Assembly (NCBI GenBank): GCA_934271195.1
Contig: CAKQRB010000021.1
Location: forward strand, 1-64,000
DNA length: 64,000 bases
Source of the DNA: an uncultured Alphaproteobacteria bacterium
GTDB taxonomy: Bacteria > Pseudomonadota > Alphaproteobacteria > RF32 > CAG-239
Reading direction: 5' to 3'
The position numbers and the translations under genes are program-made. Of this stretch, positions 25,701 to 35,329 are shown piece by piece (within the stretch, counting starts at the first letter, position 1; each line of letters opens with the position of its first letter). The notes under the pieces were generated by a model. That model was not told where the DNA came from. It worked only from the letters and a program-made list of their open reading frames with translations, and searched no databases.

Positions 25701-27134
25701 ATGAGCAGCAATCTTTATCTGTTGTCAATTATCATCGCTCTGCCGTTTCTGGGCATGTTGTTTGTCTTGTCTGCCAAAGATGATGACAAAACCGGCGGGC
25801 GCAATGTATATAATGTCAGCTTGTTTGCCGTCATTGCCAATATCGTGCTGATTTTGCGAATGTTTTTCCGTCTTGATGTCAAGTCTGCTGCGCTGCAGCT
25901 CACGGAACGCTTTACCTGGCTTGAAAATCCGCGCATTGATATTATTCTGGGAGTTGATGTTTTTTCCGCCTTGCTGTTGCTTGCTGTTCATATTGCCTTT
26001 ATCATCGGTTTTATGGCTGTGCGGAATAATCAGCTGCGGCAGAAGTCAATGATGGTTTTTTCGTTGCTGTTTCTGAGTCAAATTACCGGTTTTTTGCTGT
26101 CGGCTGATATTTTTTCTTTTTATATCTTTTTTGAAGCCCTGCTTTTTCCGGTCTTTATGCTGATTGGCATTTTTGGCGATATCCGTCGGCAGGGGACGAT
26201 GTATCGCTTTTTCCTGTACAATTTTCTGGGAGCCGTCGTGCTGTTTTTAGCCACCATTATTCTGTATAATTACCAAAACGGTGCGGTTGAAATCACCAAA
26301 GTTGCGGATTTGTCGTTTAACGGCCGGATAGAACACTTTATGTGGGCGTCGATCTTAATCTCGTTTCTGTCGCGCATACCGGTCTGGCCTTTCCATTTCT
26401 GGATTTCTTCGGTTAGCTCCAGCATCAAAAACCCGCTTGTATTTATTATCGTCAACCTGATACCGCTGACCGGAATTTACGGCCTGATACGCTTCTTGCC
26501 GCAAACGTTTCCTCCCTCCGCTGCATTTTATATAACGGCGCTGGAAATCATCGGCGTCGTGACCATGCTCTTCATTGCGCTGATAGGTTTTATCAATAAA
26601 GATACGCAGTATAAGTTCTTTTCTTACATAACTGTCTATTACATTATGTATATGCTGGGACTGCTGAGCAAAAACAGCCTGATTATGCTGAATGTCGGGT
26701 TTTCTTTCTTCAGCTACCTGATTATCGTGGCCGGCTTGGAGTTTGTGTTTGGATATATCCGCACTCAGCAGGAAAAACTGGAACTCGGAACGGAAGGTTT
26801 GCTCTGTCCTGTACCAAGACTGTCATTCGTCTATTCCTTTCTGGTGCTGGCGGCCATCGGCCTTCCTGTCTCATCTTTGTTCCTGAACAATTTTTTAATC
26901 ATTTCCAGCCTGCTGGAAAATAACTTCAATCTGGGAATAACGGTCATTGGTGCTCTGGTTCTGTCGTCCGGCGCACTGCTGGGAGATTTGTACCGCCTGA
27001 AAGACAGTTCGGCTTTCAGTCCGGACAAAGGCTGTATACTGGATATTTCCAGACCGTATTTTGTGTTTTTGGTGTTTATCATATTTGTTTTAATCGCCTC
27101 TTTTGTCAGACCCTTATGGTTTTTGGGTGTGTAG
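25701..27134 (+). CDS. nuoM: Divergent NuoM-like antiporter-type membrane subunit
   Basis: 477 residues with about 14 membrane helices. The key helix-5 Glu is kept (IFFEALLFPVFMLIGIFGD, Glu145, aligned with NuoM Glu144). The conserved Lys before the PLHGWLPDAH segment is Arg225 here (LSRIPVWPFHFW), and the next channel Lys in LLKTAAYGLLRF is Leu (IPLTGIYGLIRF). These Lys residues are needed for proton transfer in studied NuoM proteins, so the channel looks impaired. It starts 3 nt after the NuoL-like gene with GGGAGAT upstream, clearly one operon. Confidence 0.78.
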   Translation: MSSNLYLLSIIIALPFLGMLFVLSAKDDDKTGGRNVYNVSLFAVIANIVLILRMFFRLDVKSAALQLTERFTWLENPRIDIILGVDVFSALLLLAVHIAFIIGFMAVRNNQLRQKSMMVFSLLFLSQITGFLLSADIFSFYIFFEALLFPVFMLIGIFGDIRRQGTMYRFFLYNFLGAVVLFLATIILYNYQNGAVEITKVADLSFNGRIEHFMWASILISFLSRIPVWPFHFWISSVSSSIKNPLVFIIVNLIPLTGIYGLIRFLPQTFPPSAAFYITALEIIGVVTMLFIALIGFINKDTQYKFFSYITVYYIMYMLGLLSKNSLIMLNVGFSFFSYLIIVAGLEFVFGYIRTQQEKLELGTEGLLCPVPRLSFVYSFLVLAAIGLPVSSLFLNNFLIISSLLENNFNLGITVIGALVLSSGALLGDLYRLKDSSAFSPDKGCILDISRPYFVFLVFIIFVLIASFVRPLWFLGV

Positions 27135-27143
27135 GAGAAAAAA

Positions 27144-28559
27144 ATGCTGTTGACCTTCTTGCCTGAAATGGTTTTGTTCTGCTGTCTGCCGGTGATGTCT
27201 CTGGTTCGGTTTTTTCGTACCTCGGCTACGCCCAAAACCTTTTTTACGCTGTCAAAATATTTTATGTTGGTTTCGGTGCTGTTGAGCATTATCTTGTATG
27301 ACAAGAGCGAACTGCCGGAAATTTATGAAAACAGTCGTTATACAACCTTGTTTAAAAGTCTGGTCTTTTTGTTTTCTCTGGTTTGGTTTTTTCTGGCGTA
27401 TCGCTGGTTTTTGCATGAGGAACGTTCTTCTTTCCACTATTTTATGCTGAGCATCAGCGCGCTGATTTGCCTTAACATCATAATTTCCGCTCATAATTTC
27501 TGGCTGCTGTGGAGCGCTTTGGCTGTCAATATCATGCTGGTATATTTCCTAATACTGCGGCGGCTTGACGATGAACGGATTTTTACCGTCGCACGGCGTT
27601 ATGCTGCTTTTGCCGCTTTCTTTCTGCTGTTGATGCTTGCCGGCATGATTGTCTTTTATCGTCGGCTCGGTTGCCTGAATTATCGGGCAATTTATGACTT
27701 TTTACATAATGGGCAGGACATTTCGCTGCTTTATCTGAACGCTTCGGCCATGATTTTGTCCGGTATGTTGTTTTTTATGGCTGTTGCTCCTTTTCACTAT
27801 TGGTTTTTGGATGTTGTGCGTTATTCTGTTCTGCCAGTAGGCGGCTGGCTGACTTTAGTGCCTGTGCTGGCATATTTTGCGGCTTTCTGCGCCATGATTA
27901 TCAATGCCTTTTTTCCGGTATATGCCCATTTTCAGCAGCCATTGATAATTTTTGCCGTCACGTCGCTGTTTTTGGGTGCTGTCGGTGCTAATGGCGAAAA
28001 AAACATTTTGCGACTGTTTGCTTATGGCAGTGTGTTTAATACCGGCTTTATCCTGATAAGTCTGATAACCTTCAGCGCCGACAGCCTGTTCAGCTCTTTT
28101 GTCTATCTGCTGGTGTATTTGTCGGCCATGCTCGGTATATACACGATTTTTCTGGGTTTCAAAAGTCAGGGGCGCTATGTTTTTGAACTGCGGGAGATTG
28201 CCGGTATTGCCAAGTTAAAAGCCTATCTGGCCGCAGCTTTACTGATGTTTCTGGTTTCATTAATCGGCTCGCCGCCGATGTTGGGCTTTTTGGGCAAACT
28301 CTCGGTTATCAACAATCTGGTGCTGGAACATCATTTTTATCTGGTTGCGGTAACTTTGCTGTCCCTGATATTAATGGCCAATGCCTACCTGATTGTGGTA
28401 AAAACGGTCTATTTTGATTCACCGGTAATGAACTTTGATCGCATTGATAAAAGTATTTATATTTGCCTGACGCTCAATTTGATTTTGGTCGTCATCAGTC
28501 TGGTGCAGCCGCGCTTTCTGATGAGCGGTTTTGAACGGATGCTGATAAGGGTGTTTTAG
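27144..28559 (+). CDS. nuoN: Divergent NuoN-like antiporter-type membrane subunit
   Basis: 471 residues, about 13-14 membrane helices. It is recognised by position and by segments such as FMAVAPFHYWFLDVV (NuoN FKLSLVPFHLWTPDV) and LIGSPPMLGFLGKLSVI. The Glu of NuoN helix 5 is Ala (LLWSALAVN, near 125), the Lys of the FK segment is Met or Phe, and the following channel Lys (SKIAIF) is Leu (PVLAYF). All main charged residues of the proton path are therefore gone. AGGAGAAAA precedes the start. A structural relic or reassigned membrane module is more likely than a normal pump. Confidence 0.68.
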   Translation: MLLTFLPEMVLFCCLPVMSLVRFFRTSATPKTFFTLSKYFMLVSVLLSIILYDKSELPEIYENSRYTTLFKSLVFLFSLVWFFLAYRWFLHEERSSFHYFMLSISALICLNIIISAHNFWLLWSALAVNIMLVYFLILRRLDDERIFTVARRYAAFAAFFLLLMLAGMIVFYRRLGCLNYRAIYDFLHNGQDISLLYLNASAMILSGMLFFMAVAPFHYWFLDVVRYSVLPVGGWLTLVPVLAYFAAFCAMIINAFFPVYAHFQQPLIIFAVTSLFLGAVGANGEKNILRLFAYGSVFNTGFILISLITFSADSLFSSFVYLLVYLSAMLGIYTIFLGFKSQGRYVFELREIAGIAKLKAYLAAALLMFLVSLIGSPPMLGFLGKLSVINNLVLEHHFYLVAVTLLSLILMANAYLIVVKTVYFDSPVMNFDRIDKSIYICLTLNLILVVISLVQPRFLMSGFERMLIRVF

Positions 28560-28567
28560 GAGGTACA

Positions 28568-29290
28568 ATGATGGAAATGAACGGATGGTACTGGCAGGAT
28601 AAAGCCGAAACCGGCAGTACGAATGACGATGTTTTTTATCTGAGTCAAAATCCTCCCGCATCGAAATTTGTCATAACAGCCGTCCGCCAAAATGCCGGAA
28701 GAGGGCGCCGCGGCCGCAGTTGGATCGGACTGGACGGCAATCTGTTTATGTCTTTGGGCATAAAGGAAGAACTTAAAGATTTGGGCCGGCTGGTGTTTGT
28801 CGTATCGCTGAGTCTGGCCGAAACCATTGCCGGACTTGGAGCTGACGTCAAAATAAAATGGCCAAACGACGTATTGGTCGGAGGGGAAAAAATTTCCGGC
28901 ATTTTGCTTGAAAAAGCCGAGAACGGATATATTACAGTCGGTATAGGGGTGAATATTAAAGCCGCGCCGCAGCTTGATACGCTGCTTTACTGCTCAACCA
29001 GCCTGAAAGATAACGGAATTATCATTGACCGGTTGGACTTTTTGCGTCTTTATCTGCAAAAATTTGATGCCAACCGCCGGATATGGCATACGCAGGGTTT
29101 TGATGATATCCGCCGCCGCTGGCTGCAAAAAGCCAAAGGTTTGGGAGAGGAAATCCGCGTTGTAACGGAAAAAGGCGAGGAAAACGGCACGTTTGCCGGT
29201 GTTGACAATAATGGATTGTTATTATTGCAAAAAGGTGCTATAGTGCAAAAGATACATGCTGGAGATGTGTTTTATAAAGAAAATAAGTAA
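28568..29290 (+). CDS. birA: Biotin-[acetyl-CoA carboxylase] ligase, monofunctional
   Basis: Attaches biotin to the carboxyl carrier protein via biotinyl-AMP. The 240 residues show TGSTNDDV, the biotin-binding loop GRGRRGRSWIGLDGNLFMSL and KWPNDVLVGGEKISGILLE, plus the C-terminal SH3-like part. The N-terminal helix-turn-helix of E. coli BirA is absent, so it should not repress transcription. AGGAGGT precedes two adjacent ATG codons (28568 and 28571); either may be used. It follows nuoN by 8 nt and precedes rnj, the usual alphaproteobacterial order. Confidence 0.95.
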   Translation: MMEMNGWYWQDKAETGSTNDDVFYLSQNPPASKFVITAVRQNAGRGRRGRSWIGLDGNLFMSLGIKEELKDLGRLVFVVSLSLAETIAGLGADVKIKWPNDVLVGGEKISGILLEKAENGYITVGIGVNIKAAPQLDTLLYCSTSLKDNGIIIDRLDFLRLYLQKFDANRRIWHTQGFDDIRRRWLQKAKGLGEEIRVVTEKGEENGTFAGVDNNGLLLLQKGAIVQKIHAGDVFYKENK

Positions 29291-29305
29291 GGAAAATAAT
29301 TATAA

Positions 29306-30985
29306 ATGAATGAATTTAATAAAGAGGGAATATACTTTTTTGCCTTAGGCGGGGCGGAAGAAGTCGGTTTTAATATGTATGCCTATGCGGTAGATGGAAA
29401 AATTATAGTTGTAGATGCGGGTTATGGTTTTTTGAATGATGATTATCCTGGAATGGAAATGGGATTGGCTGACGCATCTTTTTTAGAAAATTATCAGGAA
29501 GATATTGAAGCAATTTTTATCACTCACGCGCATGAGGATCACTTTGGCGCCATAGCCCACATCTGGCCCAAACTCCGCTGCCCGATATATGCCACCGATT
29601 TCACGCTCGGCCACATTGCGTATCGCCTGCGCGAATACAAACTGGAAAATGAAGTCGAACTCCACTCGGCAACAGACCATCCGCGAATAAAATTGCAGAA
29701 TTTTGATATCGAATTTGCCGGATTGGTACATTCCACGTTAGAGAGTTGCGGCTTGATTATCCGCACCAAATACGGCAATGTCGTCCATGCAACGGATTGG
29801 CGCTTTGACGATGGGCAGAATGAATTGTCTGTAACAGATTACAAGGCGCTGCACGAGGTTGCCAAAGAAGGCGTAGAACTTTATGTCGGCGATTCGACCA
29901 ATATGCGGGAGAATGAACAGTCGCCGTCCGAAATGGAGATTCGCGAAAATCTGATAAAACTGGTGCCGACTTTCAAAAATACGCTGGTTGCCACCTGCTT
30001 TGCCTCCAATATCACCCGTATGGAAAGCTTGATTCTGGCGGCCCATGCAGCAGACAGAACACCGGTAATTGCAGGCATGAGTCTGATTCAGAATATGAAC
30101 ATAGCCAAAGACTGCGGTTTCTTGCAAAACCTGCCGCCTTATGTCGAGGCCAAACAGGCCATGGATATTCCGTTGGACAAGATGCTTTATATCTGCGCCG
30201 GTTCGCAGGGCAATTATCGCAGCGGGCTGACCAGAATTGTCAATGGTGAGAACAAAAACATCAGTCTCGGTAAAGGCGATGCCATTATCTTTTCGTCAAA
30301 AATCATCCCCGGTAACGAAGAAAAGATTGAACGTATGCAGGAAAAATTGCGAGATGCCGGGGTTGACGTCATTACCACCGAGGAATATGCCGTTCATACG
30401 ACTGGACATGGCGGCAAAAATGAAATAAAGGCCATGTATGAACTGCTTAAACCGCAGCTGGTGATTCCTGTTCACGGCGACAAGCGCAACATCCGCGAGC
30501 AGCGCCGCTTTGCGTTGGAATGTGGCGTTAAGGAAGTCACACAGGTTCATAACGGCGATGTTTTGTTGATTAATAAGGGAGAATACGAGCTGGCAGGCGT
30601 GGTGCCGACTGATATTTTGGGTGTTGACCGCAAACAGCTGACCAGTCTGGGATCGCAGCTGGTGAAAAACCGCAAACGCATAGCTTATAACTGCAGTGTG
30701 TTTATTAGTGCTTTTTTTAATGAAAAATGGCAGCTGGAAGACTTGCAAATCAGTGCAATAGATATTCTGGAAGAAAATGCTTGGCAGGAGCTGATGAAAA
30801 GCATTAAAGAAGATATGATAAAATCTGTCCCCGGCGAGATTGTAAAACTAAACTATCGTGAAAGCGCAATTGAAGAATATATTCGCGCTAAAATCCGCAA
30901 GAAGATTTATGCCGCAACAGATATCAAACCGGTTGTCTTTATGCACTTCTTCAAGAAAGCGCATAAAGACACAGTAGACAATTAA
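29306..30985 (+). CDS. rnj: Ribonuclease J
   Basis: A metallo-beta-lactamase/beta-CASP ribonuclease of 559 residues acting in mRNA decay and rRNA maturation. The zinc site HAHEDHFGAI (HxHxDH), the HATDWRFD and GDSTNMR segments, HTTGHGGKNEI and PVHGDKRNIREQ are all present, so both endo- and 5'-exonuclease activity are expected from the family. The length matches bacterial RNase J. It ends the nuoLMN-birA-rnj unit and is followed by a terminator at 30990. Confidence 0.96.
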   Translation: MNEFNKEGIYFFALGGAEEVGFNMYAYAVDGKIIVVDAGYGFLNDDYPGMEMGLADASFLENYQEDIEAIFITHAHEDHFGAIAHIWPKLRCPIYATDFTLGHIAYRLREYKLENEVELHSATDHPRIKLQNFDIEFAGLVHSTLESCGLIIRTKYGNVVHATDWRFDDGQNELSVTDYKALHEVAKEGVELYVGDSTNMRENEQSPSEMEIRENLIKLVPTFKNTLVATCFASNITRMESLILAAHAADRTPVIAGMSLIQNMNIAKDCGFLQNLPPYVEAKQAMDIPLDKMLYICAGSQGNYRSGLTRIVNGENKNISLGKGDAIIFSSKIIPGNEEKIERMQEKLRDAGVDVITTEEYAVHTTGHGGKNEIKAMYELLKPQLVIPVHGDKRNIREQRRFALECGVKEVTQVHNGDVLLINKGEYELAGVVPTDILGVDRKQLTSLGSQLVKNRKRIAYNCSVFISAFFNEKWQLEDLQISAIDILEENAWQELMKSIKEDMIKSVPGEIVKLNYRESAIEEYIRAKIRKKIYAATDIKPVVFMHFFKKAHKDTVDN

Positions 30986-30989
30986 GCCT

Positions 30990-31014
30990 GCGCTATGCTT
31001 TCATAGCGCTTTTC
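30990..31014 (+). terminator. Terminator after rnj
   Basis: GCGCTATG/CATAGCGC 8-bp stem with a CTTT loop, followed by four T. Confidence 0.7.
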
Positions 31015-31031
31015 CTGCCATTTTTTTTCCA

Positions 31032-31200
31032 CCGGAGCACCGCGGGTCTCGGGTCTAGCACTGTACCTGACGCTTAACTTTGGGTGTGCGCTGCCGTTCA
31101 GGTGCAGCCTCTTCGGCACGTTACTGCCAATTCGCCGCGTGTCCGCTGCGCGGGTTATGTCGTTGCCTGATCTTTTCAGAAAGTAAAATTCTTTGGAAGT
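31032..31200. other. Intergenic segment with a short repeat-like match
   Basis: CCGGAGCACCGCGGGTCTC at 31032-31050 resembles the start of the 99-bp repeat unit, and TTAACTTTGGG at 31075-31085 also occurs near position 20. The GC-rich sequence in between shows no gene and no RNA family I recognise. A plus-strand hairpin with a T run (31224-31252) overlaps the last codons of the convergent gene. Confidence 0.3.
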
Positions 31201-31221
31201 TCGACTTTTGCCTTTACACAA

Positions 31222-34200
31222 CTACCCTCTGCTTTGCAGGGGCATTTTTTGTTGCATGGCATAATTGTTATTCTGTAACGAAACCTGTTGTGGCTGCGTT
31301 CTTGCCTCAGGAGTAATCCGTCCTTGTTTTTGCAGGATAATGTCTCTCATTTTCTTTTTATCACCTTCTGTTTGTTCAATTGAGACTGTCTTCTCTTCTC
31401 CGGTATTTGCCGCAGCTTCTGTAACAGGCTGTTTACTCTCATCAATCGCTGTTTTAATATCCTTTGCCGCAAGACCAACGTCAATTGCCGCACTGATACC
31501 GGTACCAAGCCCCGGAAGACATCCCGCCACTCCGGAAGCAACTTCACCGCACGCGCCTTTCCAATCGCCGTCCTTTATTCTGTCCCAGGCAAAATAACAA
31601 CCCGCCGCTGCGCTTACCAGCGGAATCTTCTTAATAACCGATTTCCCGATCGCGCTTCCGGCAGCCTTTGCCACTGTTTTGGTAACCGCCTTCCCGACAG
31701 TTGTCTTTGCTGCTTTTTCCACAGCTTTGGCGGTTGATTTTTCAACAGCTTTCACAACTTTTGTGTCGGCAACTTTTTCCGCGGCCTTCTCATAAGCCCG
31801 TCCCACCACATTATTGTTTAATAACTCGCTGCCCTTGTCAATTGTCTTGTCAATAACCTGATTAAAGGCATTATCGGCTTTTGCCAGAGTCGATACGATT
31901 CCGTCAGAGGTTTTGGCTGCTTCCGCATGAACAGCCGTCTTCTCAACCACTTTTTCTCCCGCCTCGACCACTGTCAGGGGAGCGGAATTCTCCACCCCGC
32001 GCAGTTGAGCAATCTTTTCCTGAGCCGTTGCTGTCGGAGCCGACGGTATTTGTACAACATCGTCATTTTTTTCTTTGCTGAAAACATTTGTCAATTTTTT
32101 GAATGGGGCGACAAGCTTTGTTTTAATACGTTCTTTACGTAAAAAGCTGATTTGCTTATCCGGAACGCCGCGGTGCTGCAATTGTTTTAACGATATTTTT
32201 TTGCCGCGTTCGTCAGGAGTATCAATAATCTTAACGTCTTCCGGCAAATGCTCGATTGAAATAGCCGATGCCAGATAAGAAGTATTCACTTCTTTTACGT
32301 TGTCAGGAATATAAGCTTTAAGTTCACAGCTCTTTTGAGGAAGTTTTATTTCCTTGCAATTTAATGAATCATGTACATTGCCTGCCTCACAATTTGATAA
32401 ATCCAGCTTATAACCATCGGGAAATTTTACTTTCGCCAAAGAAATAAATTTTGCTTGTTTAGGCATAATAACCTGACATTTGGACAAGTCTACTCCGGAT
32501 AATTCAAGCCCCCGGCATCCGCTGAAATCAAGTACGGCGCCGTCCGGAATTTTGATATTTTGCAATTGCAACTCTGCGCAGTTTCCGAAATTTATATTTG
32601 AACCTTGTTTAAATTCGGTATCTCTCAAAGAAAAATACTCCATATCCTGAGCAAATGCCGGAAATTCTTCAAAAATGGCCTTGTTAGCCGTAAATGTTTT
32701 AATATTGTCCGGAAGATTCGCTTTTCCTTGCATCGTTGTATTGCAAAATGTAATGCTGCGGCATTTTTCCGGCAGAGGCGGCAGAGCAGATAAAGTTTGA
32801 TTGTCAGAAAAACAAAGCCGCTGTAAACTTTGAGGCAGTTTTTCCGTAATATTTCCGTTCCCTGTAAAATCAAGAGAGGTGCATTTTAACTCTTTCAACG
32901 CAAAATCTTTTTGATGAGAGGTCGGAAAAATTAAGATATCGTCATTAAGATGAGTTTTTAATTCTCTGTGCAGGTTAGCAAAATAAGCAATATTTTCCGG
33001 TTTGATCTTGCCTTTTATTTCAATGGTGTCAAAATCTTTAGGCAGCGATTTTACAGACATCTTATGATTGTCGCGACTATCATATCGTTCAGTCTTAAAA
33101 TTCAAGTCGCCGTGTACAATCAAATGACCGTCTTGGGCAACGGAAGTATTTTTCTGCACCCACTCTGTTCCTTTAACCTTGTTAAGAAAACTCAACATGG
33201 TTTCATTTTTCAGGTCGCCGTCAAAATTAAGCGAATAGACGCCTTCTGATGTAACCGGAAAATTATCCAGAGATGTGATCTTTGTCTCGGGATTCATTCT
33301 TATTGTTTTAAGAGTATATTGATTGAAATCTTTTGGAAATTTCTCTATATTGGTATAGCTTAAATCCAAAAACAAGTCGCTGTTTCTTTCTACTGGCGTA
33401 AATTCTTCCTCAGGCAACACCGGAGGAAAACGCCTCGTGCCGACATTCCCGTTGAGTTTGTGCAGAAAATCTTCAACCTTCATATTTTCAATAGAGCTCT
33501 GGTCTTTTATCTTAATGCCGGATAATCCGGTTCCGTGCCTTGTTTCCGGTATTTGGTCAAAGGAAGCGTATTCCATGTTAATGCCATTGGGAAGTTTAAT
33601 AAATTTCAACTTTTCCCATCCTTGCGGAATACCGTCTGTATCTAGTATACAATGAATGTTGTCCGACGTATCATACCATCCGTTTATATTGTCAGCCCCG
33701 ATTATTTTGGTGAATTTCTCGGCCGATATCTCACTTGTTTCTGTAATCTTTCCATTAAAACAAATGATTCCGTTTGTCGTTTCAGGGAGATTTGCCGCTT
33801 TAATCTCTTTAACGGTGCTTATATCCAAATTTCCGTTAATTTTTAAGTTAGCCATATCCGGAAGATATGATAACTTTAATCCGTGTAAGTTGAGGGAAGT
33901 GTCAATTTCTAAGAGACCGTTTTCAAGGCTGCGAACATCGCTTTTATGAACAAAACTCTGTACAAATTCTTTTGTCGACAGGGTTTTCAAATATTCCTGC
34001 GAGTCTTTTTGCAAATCATTCTTGAGTTCAAATTTGTATGAATGTTTGGGATTTTGGTTTTGCTCCTTTTTTTGGGCATCTTGCCTTTGAGCTAAAAATC
34101 CGAGAACTTTGTCATCTGTCGGTTCATGCATTTCCATAAAGTCGCGCCATTCCTGATCGCGAATATTGCCGTTTTCATCCAAAGGAATTTCAAAAAGACG

Positions 34201-35325
34201 GTTTTCATTACTTTTTCCGACGTGAACATATATGGCTTCCAGTTTGTTATGATGCGGAAGAACAGGTGTTTCGTATATTTCTCCGTTAAATCCGTTCCAT
34301 GGATTGGGAATGCCGCGCAGGGCAATTCCATTTTGGATGTTTTTAGGATTTGTAGCTGTCTCCAATCCGACATTACAATAATATTGTTGTTTGTCTCCCA
34401 TACTGCGCAACTTATAAATAAAGCCATATTCCAAACCGGATTCCGTTGTTTCATAAACCGCGCCGCCCCGAGTGGAGAAACTGTGGCCTTTTCCTGAAAA
34501 GGAGGAACAAATTGACGGTGCGGGTGAAGAATGGGCAACTTTTCTGGAATTAAATTGTGATATGACGGCATACGGATTGGCGCCAAGGCTGCCGCCGCGG
34601 AACAAAAACTCCCCGCCGTCTTCATAGACATTTTTCACATCAAGCACATCAAAATCAACGCTTTGAGAGCCCGTATACGCATCATTTATTTTTTTATTGA
34701 TAAAATCTTTATAAGCGCCGTATTTTTCTTCCAGAGCTTCAAATTTTTCTTTTTGGGGATGGCTGGCTTTAATATCTATAATATTATCCACCGTGTTTTG
34801 GCTCTCGTTTCTTTTTCTTTCGGGTTTTTTGTCAGCGGAATAAAGCATATTTTGAACCGACTGGGGGGTAGCATGGCCAATCAGATGAAAATTATGGTCA
34901 CGAGCTGCGGTTTCAATAATGACAGTTGCCTTGAGGGCGTCTTCAGGCTCCATAAAAGGACATTGCACACCATTGGCGTTAACAACAAACTTTGAGGGAT
35001 CTGCAGCTTGTTTATCCAAAAAAGAAACGGCGTCAATCCCTTTTTCTCGAAGAATATTAACAAGGTCATCGACATGAGTAGGATCAAAATCACGTTTGTT
35101 AAATCTGTTGGCATTGAAATGTTCGTCAATTCGTTCGTCGCTGTGGCCTAAACGCTTGTAGTAATTCCGTTCGCCATCGCTGACAATTGTCGGCGGTGCA
35201 ATACCGATAGCAACGGCAACTGGTTCGTTCAAATCTTCAAAATAATTTGAAAGCGAGTGGCGAATAATGTCTTCATGCGCATTGCCGGCAATTAGTCTGT
35301 CGATGTCTTCTGGAGTTAAAGGCAT
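31222..35325 (-). CDS. Large toxin/effector-like protein: candidate ADP-ribosyltransferase, LRR-like and hydrophobic domains
   Basis: 1367 residues, no signal peptide. An N-terminal domain of about 220 residues is unassigned. Residues 230-380 show an order compatible with an R-S-E ADP-ribosyltransferase: FLFRGG (Arg243), SFST (Ser282-Thr285), and GEIYE (Glu349, Glu352). Residues about 470-1090 are irregular leucine-rich-repeat-like (LPQSLQRLCFSDNQTLSALP, LPDNIKTFTANKAIFEEFP). From about 1150 an Ala/Lys/Val-rich helical region leads to a hydrophobic Gly/Ala segment at 1232-1290 (DWKGACGEVASGVAGCLPG) like those near membrane-acting parts of polymorphic toxins, then a Gln-rich tail. A 98-residue gene sits 4 nt upstream. 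The catalytic assignment is tentative; the effector-like nature is inference. Confidence 0.6.
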   Translation of the reverse strand: MPLTPEDIDRLIAGNAHEDIIRHSLSNYFEDLNEPVAVAIGIAPPTIVSDGERNYYKRLGHSDERIDEHFNANRFNKRDFDPTHVDDLVNILREKGIDAVSFLDKQAADPSKFVVNANGVQCPFMEPEDALKATVIIETAARDHNFHLIGHATPQSVQNMLYSADKKPERKRNESQNTVDNIIDIKASHPQKEKFEALEEKYGAYKDFINKKINDAYTGSQSVDFDVLDVKNVYEDGGEFLFRGGSLGANPYAVISQFNSRKVAHSSPAPSICSSFSGKGHSFSTRGGAVYETTESGLEYGFIYKLRSMGDKQQYYCNVGLETATNPKNIQNGIALRGIPNPWNGFNGEIYETPVLPHHNKLEAIYVHVGKSNENRLFEIPLDENGNIRDQEWRDFMEMHEPTDDKVLGFLAQRQDAQKKEQNQNPKHSYKFELKNDLQKDSQEYLKTLSTKEFVQSFVHKSDVRSLENGLLEIDTSLNLHGLKLSYLPDMANLKINGNLDISTVKEIKAANLPETTNGIICFNGKITETSEISAEKFTKIIGADNINGWYDTSDNIHCILDTDGIPQGWEKLKFIKLPNGINMEYASFDQIPETRHGTGLSGIKIKDQSSIENMKVEDFLHKLNGNVGTRRFPPVLPEEEFTPVERNSDLFLDLSYTNIEKFPKDFNQYTLKTIRMNPETKITSLDNFPVTSEGVYSLNFDGDLKNETMLSFLNKVKGTEWVQKNTSVAQDGHLIVHGDLNFKTERYDSRDNHKMSVKSLPKDFDTIEIKGKIKPENIAYFANLHRELKTHLNDDILIFPTSHQKDFALKELKCTSLDFTGNGNITEKLPQSLQRLCFSDNQTLSALPPLPEKCRSITFCNTTMQGKANLPDNIKTFTANKAIFEEFPAFAQDMEYFSLRDTEFKQGSNINFGNCAELQLQNIKIPDGAVLDFSGCRGLELSGVDLSKCQVIMPKQAKFISLAKVKFPDGYKLDLSNCEAGNVHDSLNCKEIKLPQKSCELKAYIPDNVKEVNTSYLASAISIEHLPEDVKIIDTPDERGKKISLKQLQHRGVPDKQISFLRKERIKTKLVAPFKKLTNVFSKEKNDDVVQIPSAPTATAQEKIAQLRGVENSAPLTVVEAGEKVVEKTAVHAEAAKTSDGIVSTLAKADNAFNQVIDKTIDKGSELLNNNVVGRAYEKAAEKVADTKVVKAVEKSTAKAVEKAAKTTVGKAVTKTVAKAAGSAIGKSVIKKIPLVSAAAGCYFAWDRIKDGDWKGACGEVASGVAGCLPGLGTGISAAIDVGLAAKDIKTAIDESKQPVTEAAANTGEEKTVSIEQTEGDKKKMRDIILQKQGRITPEARTQPQQVSLQNNNYAMQQKMPLQSRG

Positions 35326-35329
35326 AATT

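Noticed and set aside
24033..28559. Mrp antiporter or energy-conserving hydrogenase membrane arm
   Set aside because: The L-M-N order followed by birA and rnj is the alphaproteobacterial nuo layout, and no Mrp or hydrogenase subunits are adjacent.
31032..31200. Structured non-coding RNA between rnj and the toxin-like gene
   Set aside because: GC-rich, but I could not draw a stable fold matching a known family; only short repeat matches support it.
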